Below are positions 42,286 through 53,611 of a stretch of 64,000 nucleotides of DNA, one piece after another. A model generated the notes under the pieces. The model was not told the origin of the DNA and did not search any database. It saw nothing but the letters and a program-made list of their open reading frames with translations. This stretch comes from Nemertoderma westbladi (lineage: Eukaryota > Xenacoelomorpha > Nemertodermatida > Nemertodermatidae): assembly GCA_032718475.1 (NCBI GenBank), contig JAUCBJ010004074.1, forward strand, positions 1 to 64,000, given 5' to 3'. Position 1 is the first letter of the stretch. Each line of letters starts with the position of its first letter. A program made the position numbers and the translations under genes.

Positions 42286-43356
42286 ATGGACCCAGAGCAA
42301 CTGGAACGAGAGTTCGAATGTTCCGTATGTCTACGACTTTTACATCAGCCACGACTTTTGATCAACTGCTCCCACTGTTTCTGTTACAAATGTATCGTAA
42401 AATTTTCTAAACAACGCGGTGATGGATTTTCGTTGGAATGTCCTCGTTGTCGGAATCCCACCGAGGTAGAGAAACTGGATTCTTTGCCGACAGTAAGTCA
42501 TGTCGTCACCATGATTGATATGATTCGAAAAGAAAAAACATGCGACGAGTGCAGAAAAAACAAAGGAACGAATCCCTGCGAACGTTGCGATACCGAATTG
42601 TGCAGAAAGTGCGAACCTTACCACGTCTGTGACGTCAATCCACCTAATTCGGGAGCAGCTGGAGATCCGACGGGATGCTGGTCTAATGACGTAGATCTCG
42701 ATAAACAAGGAGCTGTTGGTGGATCTAAAGAACCGGATCCCGAACTGTGCCTAACCCACGGTCTAAACAAACGCCATTATTGCGAGAAATGCGAATGTAC
42801 TGTTTGTCGCCAATGTCATTCCGTTGACGGTGTTTCTAAAGATCACGAGGTCGGGTATACGAACAAAGTCTGTAATTCAATCAGACGAAACTTAGTAGAA
42901 GGTCCGGGAAAGTTGAGATCACGATTGGAGACTAAACTATCGGTGTTGGAAGGAATTCTGGGGGATTTAGACGACGTCACTAAAGTTTCCACTGACGACA
43001 TCCGCAAACACTTCCAATATTTATACAACGAATTAAAAGCAGCCGAAGATACAATGATGAAGCAGGTCCGGGATTTAAAAACCAAAACGGCGGGAAAAAT
43101 ATCAGCAGCGCAGGAAATTCTCGCTAATATCGAAATTCCTGAAGAAAACGAATATTATAAGAAGATAAAGAATTCCGAGTTGATCAAAGAAATAGCGGAA
43201 GCCAAGAAGATCCTAAAGAAATACAAAGAAATCGAGCAGCGGATTTCTGAGATCGAAGTTGTAGAGGTACCGGAAATTCGTTTCGTTCCGGTTGAGTTAC
43301 AGAAGGACCTGGAAGGGATTACTGGCCGCGTCGATATTATAGAAACGATTCCCTAA
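42286..43356 (+). pseudogene. TRIM-type RING/B-box protein, second copy, N-terminal frame
   Basis: 356 codons with the complete RING (C12-C55, C3HC4), B-box-1-like cysteines, B-box 2 and coiled coil, almost identical to the copy at 4174. After DIIE the frame meets TAA because about 190 bp (equivalent to 5237-5427) are deleted, removing the linker to the C-terminal module and changing frame. A truncated RING-B-box-coiled-coil protein could still be made; such proteins can dimerise through the coiled coil. Whether it is expressed is unknown. Confidence 0.75.
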
Positions 43357-44147
43357 CTAACAGGATTTATATTTACGAATTCAACGACGACGATTCTTTA
43401 TCTTTACGTGGTCAACCTATTATTCTCGAATCCGACTGCAACGCCGAAAAGAAACAGATTAAGTTTCTAGATAATTACTACAAGGACCCCTGGATCGCTA
43501 ATAATCACTACGGGGCAACCTGGATCGCCGCAACGGAAGAATGTGTATTTGTAATAAACCCAGACGGAGGGGATGTCAAACATTTGTGTCTTGGTAAAGA
43601 GAGATACCGCGGTCAACCAATAGGCCCAATGGTCGGTATCTATGGTGATTATCTGCTAACGTCAAACAACTGCGTGATTAAACTGGACCGACGCGATTGT
43701 TCTAAGGAATGGATATCCCGTATCGAAGAACCTGGGAAACTCCTTCCCAGCGATAGCTGTAGTTTTCCACTGGGCCATTTAACCGTCGGATTATTCCAAC
43801 CTAACGAACATAAGTTATCCATATGTATCTATCCCGTTACCGGCACCGGACCCAACGTTACTCTCGTATTGGATAGAAGGATATCCGTTCTTGATTGCGG
43901 TAAATCCATCCCTATTGGGGCGATGGAACTACTGGATTATCCATCATGGCATTACTTAGTTCCTCTAGAAGAAGAAGGGAATCATTATCTGGGGATTTAT
44001 AAATACGTTCCAAGCGGAACTAAAGTATCCCGATTGGGTGCCGTGCCAGTAAACGGGTTCGGTGGGATGGCTGTTGTGAATAATAATAAAGGATTCATTC
44101 TGTACGAAACTCGTAGTAACAGTTTACTTTATATTAAATCTAACTAA
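43347..44147 (+). pseudogene. TRIM C-terminal module, second copy, displaced frame
   Basis: Continues the C-terminal module in another frame, from DSLTNRIYIYEFNDD through SNNCVIKLDRRDCSKEW to the true end YETRSNSLLYIKSN. It preserves the roughly 110 residues absent from the first copy. It also has a short in-frame duplication relative to copy 1 (DPWIANNHYGATWIAATEE, about 43480-43530). The part from 43584 begins with an ATG but is probably not an independent gene. Confidence 0.7.
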
Positions 44148-45039
44148 ATCAGCTACACCTATCGATAAATTGAGTTTTAACTCGCTAACTATATATAACT
44201 GTTTACTTAACTCTTTCTTTCATTTAATACAGGCTCCAGTCTATGGCCCCGTATTTTATATATAACTGAGCTACCCCACATAGATATTTAGTAAAGATAT
44301 GAGAAATTATAAAAAATGTTCACCAAACGGTTCCGCTGGTTTTTTAGAGGGTCTTAAACATAGCAACGGAGGAAATCCCCATAGCAACAGCTCTTATAGT
44401 AGATATGACGAGTTACAACTAAACATAATAACAAAATAAATAACAAAATTATTATTTTGGATACGAAGAATTTAATGACATATTTCGTTTTTTGAAAATA
44501 CCATAGCAACCAAGTGAAAACGACCTTCAATATTAGCTGTATTGATAATGTCCTTAGCAACGGGCTTTAAACGGGTGTAAAGCATATGTAGTGGTCGTAG
44601 AGTTATGGAATCAGAGTCTACCACCAATATATCGAGTATAAGGAACAATATGCACTACTTTTCAGTTTCTAGTTGCCATGGCAACGGGTAACTTTGACTA
44701 GAAACTGGCTATATATTAGCCGTAGCGTCATTAAATAAACCTCCACCCCCCACTATATCGAGTATAAGGAAAAATATGCAATATGTTTCAGTTTCTAGAT
44801 GCCATGGTAACTCGTCAGAATTGTTAACAAAGTGTTTTTTATATCACTTGGCTGGTTTCACTACTTATAAGAGCGCATTTTGAAAGATAACTGAGATTTA
44901 CATGTTACGTATATTTAGAGATTTACATTTGTCATCACTTTATGCCCTATAACCATCTTACATAAATGAAATTACATTGTTTTAAGAATCGCAATTACGA
45001 CAGTAACCAGTGCACATAAACACCGTTAGGTCTACAAGA
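44148..45039. other. Non-coding stretch with tandem X-box-like repeat
   Basis: No gene seen. 44625-44690 and 44754-44817 are diverged tandem copies (TATATCGAGTATAAGGA, TTTCAGTTTCTAG, then TGCCATGG). The first ends in the perfect palindrome GTTGCCATGGCAAC at 44672-44685. Several further ATAGCAAC words lie at 44360-44520. Confidence 0.6.
44672..44685. promoter_or_regulatory. Perfect palindromic RFX X-box-like site
   Basis: GTTGCCATGGCAAC is the ideal symmetrical RFX-factor recognition sequence in animals. It lies about 525 bp downstream of a TRIM gene and within a repeat, so a regulatory role is not implied. Confidence 0.35.
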
Positions 45040-45215
45040 ACAGTGCGCACACCAGCCGCTAGGGGGCTACATATGTAAACATTAAATGTTCTTCCATTTC
45101 TTTGCTTTTATTCCGTTCAAGGTAAAACTTAGCATTTATGTACCATCAGCTGTATATTTCAAGGTAGGCTAATCCCTATGCAGTTCTCAAGTCTACCGCT
45201 AGAGGGCGAAATATC
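45040..45215. repeat. About 150-bp repeat bracketed by CCGCTAGRGGGC
   Basis: CCGCTAGGGGGCT at 45056-45068 and CCGCTAGAGGGCG at 45196-45208, with the same internal order as at 12940-13125. A third site is at 45928-45940. Confidence 0.65.
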
Positions 45216-45256
45216 TAATAGTGAAATCATTCTCATATTGTTTTAGTTATATATAA

Positions 45257-45852
45257 AGGGTGAGTGAGGGAGACTTAAACAAGATGCCACTTCGTCAGAA
45301 AGCGGCACATATCAATAGAATTTGAAGAAAACAATTAATATGTGCTTGGATTGAAAATTATACAAGATATTCATTAATAAAATGTACCTTCACGCGTTAA
45401 ATTTTAATGCGGTTCTAATGAACTATTATTTATTCAGTTCTTGTTGGTATTTTGTTGGTCTAAATTTGTATAAAGTTTTGGATAATAATTTAACAATTTA
45501 ACATTCGCATTTTTTGAAATTTTTCTGCTCTACTAGAAAATAGACATGTTGAACATGTAATTATTACACTTCTTCAGCATTTTTGAACGAATTTACAAGT
45601 ATGTGAGGTGGGGTTCAAGTTTCCCACCCTAGGTGTCAAGTCTCCCCCCATTGAGGGAGACTTGACGCTTTTTCGAAAATACGAATAATTGGTTTAATTA
45701 AGAAAGTTTAAGAGTTGAAATTCTCAAACTCTGACATAATGATAGCAATCATAAATGTAATGTGAAAAAGTTAAAACGGCATTGAGAAATTAATTTATCT
45801 GTTCTTTAGAGCGATTATAACTTTTGGGGTTCAAGTCTCCCTCACTCACCCT
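45257..45852. mobile_element. Inverted-repeat (MITE-like) element, 596 bp
   Basis: AGGGTGAGTGAGGGAGACTT at the left is mirrored by AAGTCTCCCTCACTCACCCT at the right end. A related internal block (CAAGTCTCCCCCCATTGAGG, about 45637) sits between. No ORF encodes a transposase. Flanks are AT-rich and the target duplication is ambiguous. Confidence 0.7.
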
Positions 45853-46306
45853 ACTATGTGAGATATGTACTAAAACACAGTCTGTGTCTTTGTGGGGTCG
45901 GTAAACGATCTGCAGTTCTCCAGTCTGCCGCTAGAGGGCTAGATATCTGAAAATGATAAGCTTCCCCATTTCGTTGATGTTAATCCGTTTAAGCTGATTC
46001 TTGGCTTGACAAATATGTACTAGACTACAAGTTGCGACTTTATGAGGAGGTTGATCGGCCAGCAGTTCTTCAGTCAACTGTCACTGTCAACAATTCTGAC
46101 GAGTTGCCAAGGCATATAGAAACTAAAACATATTGCATATAGCGATTAATATAAATGTAAATTGAGTTTATTGCGAGTAAATATTCAAATATTATAATAT
46201 ATTTCGAACCGACTGGCGACGCTTCATCAGATACAAGTTATAACGAATAAAAAGGAATACAAAACTACAAAATTGTGGTAAAATACAGAGATAGGATTAC
46301 CGGTAT

Positions 46307-46345
46307 TTCTGTACGAAACTCGTAGTAACAGTTTACTTTGTATTA
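46307..46345 (+). pseudogene. Detached TRIM 3'-end fragment, second copy
   Basis: Same fragment as at 6217-6255, about 2.2 kb downstream of the intact TRIM end at 44098-44147. Confidence 0.6.
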
Positions 46346-46860
46346 ACTTCTTATTAATTCTTCTTTTTAAATGTATTAATTTCTTATTAACTTGTTATTT
46401 ATTACCTTCATGTTAGATAATTTATTAATAATCAATAGTCAACTTATAAATTATTATTTTCGCGCAACATTAAAGAAATTTACCTTCTTACTTTTGTAAT
46501 TTTAATCGCATTATGATAGAGTGATATTTTTATTTCCGTGTTCTACTGTATATTTATTTTTATCTTTTGTAATATACAGTATGTAAATATTTATACTGTA
46601 TATTTTTATCTGCGCTATCGTTAGATTCAATCTGATATTTTTATTTCAGTGTTCTACTGTAAATTTATTGATCTGTTTTATATATGAATTTATCTGTTAT
46701 AATTCTAGTTATTTTATTTTACTGTTCTACTGTATGTTTCTTTCATCAGCACTACTGTTCTTTACTTGATTATTTAAATTACTATTTAATACGTTATTTT
46801 TATTTTTCTGGTTTCTGTAGGCCTATGTTTTTATCAGCCCTATCTGTACACTATTATATA
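46346..46860. other. AT-rich stretch without a gene
   Basis: Irregular repeats of TTTTATTTC and GTTCTACTGTAAATTTATT; nothing coding. The 67-codon frame at 46684 is chance. Confidence 0.55.
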
Positions 46861-47033
46861 CTGTGGGGCGAGCCACGAAGCGATTGAGCCTTAGCGTAGT
46901 GGTACCATTAATCAACCTGTGGGGCGAGCCACGAAGTGAGTGAGCCTTAGCGTAGTGGTGCCATTAATCAACCTGTGGGGCGAGCCACGAAGTGAGTGAG
47001 CCTTAGCGTAGTGGTACCATTAATCAACCTGTC
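46861..47033. repeat. Three tandem 56-bp units starting GTGGGGCGAGCCACGAAG
   Basis: Units begin at 46863, 46919 and 46975 and share GAGCCTTAGCGTAGTGGT and CCATTAATCAACCT. The start matches the terminal arm of the inverted-repeat element at 12711 and a lone end at 16482. Confidence 0.9.
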
Positions 47034-47467
47034 GTTCTGTCGCGTTTTTTTTCAGTATTTTATTTTAAACGTTAATAACTCGGCCAATCCTTGATGAAAT
47101 CTATCCAAACTTGGTACACATGTTGTTTGGCAAAAGTTTGAAAATTTTCCAAGTATAATTTGCGTGGGGCCTTCGTGCAGCATCAGTGTAACTGTTATTG
47201 CAGTAATAATACATTTGTTTTTCCAAATTTAAAATGCGTTAAATTATTATTACTGTAGGATAAATCAGCTGGGTTTTCTGACAAATTTTGCAATTCTGCA
47301 TGTAGGCCTACCATGTGTACCGGTACTGTCAGGCTGTACTCAATCCCTGAATCGAGAATCCTGCAAAGCTATATACTGTTAGTATATTGCTGTATTGGGG
47401 TGGGGTTAGGAATAATCCATTTGTTTTAGCATTGAACTGTTGAATCCCCTTATTTATTATAAAACCA
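47034..47467. other. Stretch without a gene
   Basis: Contains the interspersed AATAACTCGGCCAATC and CCAAACTTGGTACACATG block also seen near 10150. Nothing else recognised. Confidence 0.5.
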
Positions 47468-47955
47468 TTGGAAATATTCGCAAATGCCGCTCCATTACTG
47501 TCTGAAACGCTCCCGACAGTCCGATGTATCTGGACCCGAGCAGCCGAGTTGCTTCAAGAGGTGATTAACGGGGGAATACTACGGAATTGCTTGTTTGTCA
47601 GTACCTACGATTCTATTTGGGTATTTACTACACTCAGACACTGGGAATACGACGGTCAGTCAGATCGTAATGCGGGCCACTGCCAAGTTCCTCATGCCTC
47701 ACTCCGGTCACCCACCGTGGAGTGCGGTGGGAAGAGTCCAACTTACGTCGACGACTGGACGAATCGACGAGGATTGCGATCTGGGTTTAGCGGCGGCCCG
47801 GATCCTGGGATCGCCTGGGGGAAATGGTTGAACGTTGGGCAGACGTTATCGCACTGGATTACGTTCTCTGTGACGCGAAAGTGTGAAGCGAATTCGTTGT
47901 CGAATTGGGTCGGAAGCTGCGGGAATTCTACTGTTCTACGGGAGTAAACCGCAGC
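47468..47955 (+). pseudogene. Unidentified coding-like block, copy 2
   Basis: Inverted counterpart of 12188-12590. A 159-codon frame is open here ([37 protein letters not shown]), but the first copy needs other frames for the same peptides, so the true frame is uncertain. I recognise no family. It ends just before the broken start of GIANT copy C. Confidence 0.4.
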
Positions 47956-47999
47956 CCCAGTAAAAAATCCCCATGCGTAACGCATTCGTAGTTAACATT

Positions 48000-49000
48000 C
48001 GTAATTAACTTCTAGGTAGGAACACTCCGTGAAACATAACGTAGTACTTATAGCGATACGGCTATAAGTCGTCAGACGGTGGTATTTTTCCTATCTGGAC
48101 AACGCAATATATTTACTACTGCGTATTATTTTCAAATACCGTAGTATCCTGTCCGTTGTAATAACTAGATATTCTAACCCTTTGTTAGGCTGGTTTGTAG
48201 ACTTCTTGTAAAATTACCCTAAAAAATTCGTACTTGTAATTTTTGTGTTTATTTAGAGATTGTAATCTCACCCCGCAATTGTACGTAATTTGTAGTAATA
48301 AGTAACTTAGGCAAGTAGAATTATTTGTTTTAGTGTCCAACAAGTAGCACTCCACTGAGAGCGTACAGCTTCTGTGTAGTGACTCCTTCCCAGAAATAAT
48401 AACATTTATTTCAAATATTGTGACAAAAACCCATTATACGGGTATATATATTATAAATCAACTCAAACCGATTTATAAAATAGTAGGCCTGTCATACAAC
48501 AATTAGGTCTTAATATCAGTTGGACTACTGCTTAAATAACGGTAATAAAGTCAAGTAAAGTAACTAAGTAACCCTTAAAAATTCAGAAATTCAATTATTC
48601 TAAAATAATTGATATACCGGTATTTACAATAGGCTTATTATATTTATTTCTATAAATTTGAGCTGAAATTATATACCGGTATTCTGTAATTAATTCTAGT
48701 CTATACTTATACTTATATATACTATAAGTGTAAGCTGTATACCGGTATTCACGATAGGCTTATTATATATCTATATATTTGTGCTGAAATTATATACCGG
48801 TATTCTGTGACAAACCTAGTCTGTAATAATACTTATATATATACTATAAGTGTATTCCGGTATTCTAACATATTGTATATATATCACGTTACACTGAGTA
48901 ACGATATCGGTAATTAATTACTAGGCTAATAGTTGATACTGAATTATTAGACTTGCTTTAACTGTAATATAGCAGTGGGCATTCAACTGTACAAATAAAC
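48000..49000 (+). other. GIANT leader, copy C
   Basis: Reverse-complement match to 37166-38165. Shortly upstream of gag are repeated ATACCGGTAT palindromes (about 48615, 48674, 48738, 48796 and a variant at 48854), spaced about 58-65 bp apart. Confidence 0.75.
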
Positions 49001-50146
49001 ATGTCTGATACAAAGCAAAACCTGTCAGACAGTCTCTTAGATACAACCATCTGTGACCCAGACAGGAGTGTGGAAAGTGTGAGACCGAAGTTCAACTCAC
49101 CTCCTACTGTAAGAAAGATCATCCCTCCAGTAGTAGTATCAGACCCTAGGCTAGTCCAACACCGTAGGTCTATCATAGGCACTCGGGCTCAAGTCAAGCG
49201 GGACCAAGTAGCAGCTGTTAAACAGCAGCAACACTCGAGCCGAGAACTTATTTCTCAGCGGCCCGACAGCTCCAGTAGTTCGGATACTGTAGAGCTTACA
49301 CCCGAGTGCGGAGCAAAGATGGCAGATGCGGTTTATTCGGATCCCCTTCTCATCCTTCCTGCAGCCGTACTCACTAGGGTATTGATTGCGGTGGAGGAAC
49401 ACCAAATTGATTGGGCGAGAAGTAAGCGATCAACCAAGGACAGTTATGCGGGATACACCAAGGAGGAACAGAAGTCTATTGTCGAGTCGCAATGGAACTT
49501 CCCCGGACCCGGACTCCCGTTTGACTTATCGGAAGCTGCCTGGGAAGACATATACAGGATGGGAGTGACAAAAGACACTAGTGATCCAGCTGTGTGGAAG
49601 ATGTCAGCAGCAGGGTATGTACAGGGATTCTTCAGCTCTTTGGAGCGATTAGAAGAACAACTGTTTCGACAACCCCAAGGACCTCAAGAGCAGGGAGAGC
49701 TGCTTTATCAAGTTAGAGAAAGAATTCTAAGAATCAGATTAATCCTATCGGCCTTTGAGGAAGCTTCGAAAAGAAGACAAGACACGTCGTTGCAAGTTGC
49801 CGTCAAAACTTGGTTCCAGCGGGTGAGTCTCAGGGTTCAAGGAACGGCCCAGTGGAAATCTCAGCTGGCTGAGCGCCCAATCCATGGAGAATCAACAGAC
49901 GCTACCTTTTCTCAAGTGGAAAGTGAAGCGACAGCAGAGAAACCGCATGAGAGGGACGCTATTGACATCTATCTGTCAGACTATCAACGATTTCTAGGTG
50001 ATGAAGAGTTGAGGAGAAGGCTGGCTGGACTTCGCCCTAATAGTGAAGGAGCCAAGTTTGTGTTGGACGCAATATATGCGGAAATGTTAGCTGTGAACCA
50101 AGCTAAATTTGATGAACGCCTCCGCATCGCTAGGGTCCAAGAATAA
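49001..50146 (+). pseudogene. gag: GIANT copy C Gag N-terminal region
   Basis: 381 codons from ATG, collinear with the copy B gag start (MSDTKQNLSDSLLD in both). It stops at TAA 50144-50146, where copy B has GAA. The same frame is open again immediately after. Confidence 0.8.
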
Positions 50147-52654
50147 CAAGTAAGGAAAAAACGTATAGAAGACAGAAAGACAGCAGCAGCGGCAGTGGCA
50201 GCGGCAGAAGCGGAAAGAAAGGCGGTAGAGGCAGCGGCGGAGGCGGAAAGAAAGATGGCAGTGGCAGAAGCAGAACGGAGAGCGTCTGAAGAGACCACCC
50301 AACTAGAGTTGGAAAATATTCAAGAGAATCAAGACTGCATAAATAAACAGTTAACAGCTAGTCAAATGCAGATGATGAGTCGATCTACTCCCAAAAGACA
50401 GGGATTTACATCATCTGATGAAGGCGATACCACCGATCCTGAAGGCGGAGGAAATAGATCTCGTCTAAGTAGGCGTAGAAAAATGTCCCACCGTCAGAAA
50501 TTGCCTAATTTGCCCCCAGCTGTTAGAAGGCAACTAACTAGCACAGACTTAGGTAGTACAGAACCCACAGACCAAATTATTAAAATAGAAAGACTCCCTA
50601 CTATAGTAGATGAGCCTGAAATAATTAGGCCTGTTCTCGAAGCCACCCCTTCGGTGATAGAGACACCTGTACTCCCGGAACCTACCTCTAAATTCCCTTT
50701 GCACAGCACTAAACTACCTGTGCCCAACAGAAACGCCTCTGAGACAGTTCCTGTCCTGGACTCCGAGCGAAATATCAACGATTTGTCGCCCGTTGTCCCT
50801 CGTCTACCCGCTACTATGTTGGCGGCTCCCGCTTCGGCGGTCGAGTGGGTGGATGAGGGACGGCGGGAGATGGGTCTCCTGCTCGGGCAGCTGAGGGAAC
50901 ACCGTTTGTGTTCCTCTCAGCAGGTCTGGGAGATGGAAGGGACTGTTCAGCAGTTAAAGGGAACAGTCAGAGAGGGTAGGTTAGAGTTGCAAGAAGTGCA
51001 GCAGAATATTGCGTTAGAACGCGATAAATTGGTAAATATACAAAAGGGTATACCACCACCCCCTGTAACAATGTGTCAACCTGTTAGGTCTGAAGTATTT
51101 CATGCGCAAGGTGTGGAGCCTACACGCATCTATACTGCTAGTGAAGTAGAAACTCCTATAGTAAACCCTATTAAGGGTAATTATAAACCTGTTGACAATG
51201 ATATTCCATATAGACCTGATCATAATCCGAGAAATTTATATACCGATAACTCGATATTAAATAATACGATGGCCGAAGAAAGTTTTACGCGTCAAATGGC
51301 TAGAACCGAAGCCCGTCAAGCGGTAAAGGTGGGAGAGATCGTCAAGTTCAATGGAGATGAGATGAAATGGTTACCTTTTAATGAATATTACAAAGATAAC
51401 ATACAGAACTCTGTGCTATCTAACGGAGAAAAACTTAGATTCCTCAACGAGTGCTTGGAAGGATCTCCCAAGTTAATGGCGTTAAAGTTTATTGGACATC
51501 CAGATGGACTAAGACAAGTCTGGGATACATTAAACATCAGGTATGGTAATAGGAATAACATAGCTAGGTATTTGTATGCAAAATTGGTAGCGCCCCGAAA
51601 GTTCATTAGCAGCGGGATTATAGAGTTTTCCGATGAGATTCAGGAGATCTGTAGACAATTAGATTGGCTAGGTAAGTCTCATGAATATCAGAGTTCTATG
51701 GTTATTGGAGCTGTGGCCTCTACTTTACCAAAGGGTGGAGTAGGTACACGCTGGGACAAGAAAGTGTTATATATGATGGAACAACAACGACGAGACCCTA
51801 CCATGGCTGATCTCATGTCATTCTTGGATGGCGAGGTAAAACTACAGCTCCTAAAGCAGTCCAGAGAGAAGACAACGGAAAATAAGGTAAGTGAGAAACC
51901 CGTTTCTAGGAGAAAGGTAACACCAGTGTGTTATACCGACGACGGCGAAAGCCAGGCTTCTCAAGAAGAAGACAGCGGGAAAGACACTGAAAGATCTTAC
52001 TATGTCAACAAAACGCCTAAAGACGTAAGTAAATTCAAGTCTCGAACCAATGACAGGAGAGAACAGGTAAGAAAAACTCCTCCTACGTCTCCTAAGAGAA
52101 TTCATGTACGAAAGCCTGAGGAAAGAACGAGTGTACACAACGTTACTCAGAATAAGGTAAGTAACATCAAACCGAAATGTGCGCTGTGTGACGGGCCCCA
52201 CCGTTTGAATGTGTGTGATGAATTCCTAAAGAAATCATTAAAAGATAGACGTGAAGTCATGTGGGATAAGCGGTTGTGTTATAATTGCCTCAGACAAGGA
52301 CACCAACGGCGAACCTGTTACTCCGACGCAAGGTGTGCAAAGTGCAGCGCAAAACATCATATCTTGTTGCACACTGAATTCGAACGAAACAGCCCGAGTC
52401 AGGTAAGTGAGTCCGAACTACATGTCCAATTCAGTGATGTGAACGACACTGACCAAAGTTCTGAGATGGAAGGATTCTATACGGACGAATTCTCCGACGA
52501 AGACGAATCCTGTTACCTAATAAATACCGCAGTGTATCGAGCACTTACGTATGAAAAGGACACCGACATTGAGCCCCCCCTAACTACTCCCGCCCGACAA
52601 CCATCTTGGAAAGCACCAACTTCCAATGTAGAGGAGTCCGAGAATTTCCCGTAG
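50147..52654 (+). pseudogene. gag: GIANT copy C Gag, rest, through zinc knuckles
   Basis: Same frame as the part before the stop. It includes a shortened Ala/Glu helix, the junction that is a stop in copy B but GAA here, a segment of about 35 residues absent from copy B (LREHRLCSSQQVWEMEG, about 50890), the DUF1759-type capsid domain and three zinc knuckles (CALCDGPHRLNVC, CYNCLRQGHQRRTC, CAKCSAKHHILLH). The frame fails at about 52630 by a short insertion relative to copy B. Confidence 0.8.
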
Positions 52655-53611
52655 TGCAGGTGAGAGTCCATGGGCCACGAAAAAGTTATATAGTGAACGC
52701 CCTTCTTGACTCCGGTAGGTTGGTACTTTACTGGCCCTTCCCGTAGAACTCTCATGGAAAGGTTACCCAAAGAACGGGTCTACCAAGTAAGTGAATGGGA
52801 AGTGGAGAGCAGTGAGGTGGACGACCCAACTGAGGGAACACCATACTCCTCAGATAATGACGATATCTACCAACTCTTTGACGAGGAGAATACCATCGAC
52901 CTCCTTACGGAAAACGAAACTTGGCAAAACCAAGTGAACCTATGTCAACTCATTCGTCCATCAGGACAAGTCAACTATAACGACGAACTGAATGACGTGA
53001 TAGATCGCTACAACGCGAAGACTCGGGATGAACACGCCGTACGATTCTTTACTCAAGAGGCTGTAGAGCCCAATTCCTACAATAAGGCCCTATCGGTAGA
53101 AGAAGAAAGAGCCAAGCAGATCCAGGAGACAACTACACGTTTCCTTAAAGATCAAGGTAGATATGAAATCGGTCTACCATTTCGAAAACGGGAACCTAAA
53201 TTCATAAACAACCGACCCTTGGCGGAGAAAAGAATTGCGCAACTACATCGACGCCTTACGGCAAATGCTTCAGCTAAGGAAATGTACAAGATTCAGTTGA
53301 AGAAATTTATTAACAAAGGATATGCGGAGCGAGTACCGGAAGAAACACCCATAACTGAGAGAACGTACTATCTAACACATCATTACGTTCCCAAACCCGG
53401 TAAACCCCATGAAGTCCGTGTAGTATTTGACGGCTCCGCCCTCTACATGGGACAATCACTTAATTCCGAGTTATTGCCTGGACCCAACTTACTCCAATCC
53501 TTGTTGGGAATACTCTTAAGATTACGACAATATTCGATTGCTTTTGCTTCGGATATAGAAGGCATGTTCTTACAAGTTAAGGCGCTGGAAAGGGATCGCG
53601 ACAGCCTATGA
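52655..53611 (+). pseudogene. pol: GIANT copy C Pol, protease remnant to RT start
   Basis: The protease active-site word LLDSG is still readable (about 52707-52720), but the next roughly 270 residues present in copy B are deleted; the text resumes at GWYFTGPSRRTL. The frame then runs to a TGA at 53609-53611 (CGA in copy B), inside the reverse transcriptase before YMDD. Confidence 0.8.

Larger units (their letters stand above)
41249..46560. repeat. TRIM-bearing segmental duplication, copy 2
   Basis: Collinear with 2976-6530 and containing about 2.1 kb that copy 1 lacks (about 43825-45985). Both copies share upstream repeats, gene, and the detached tail fragment. Confidence 0.85.
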
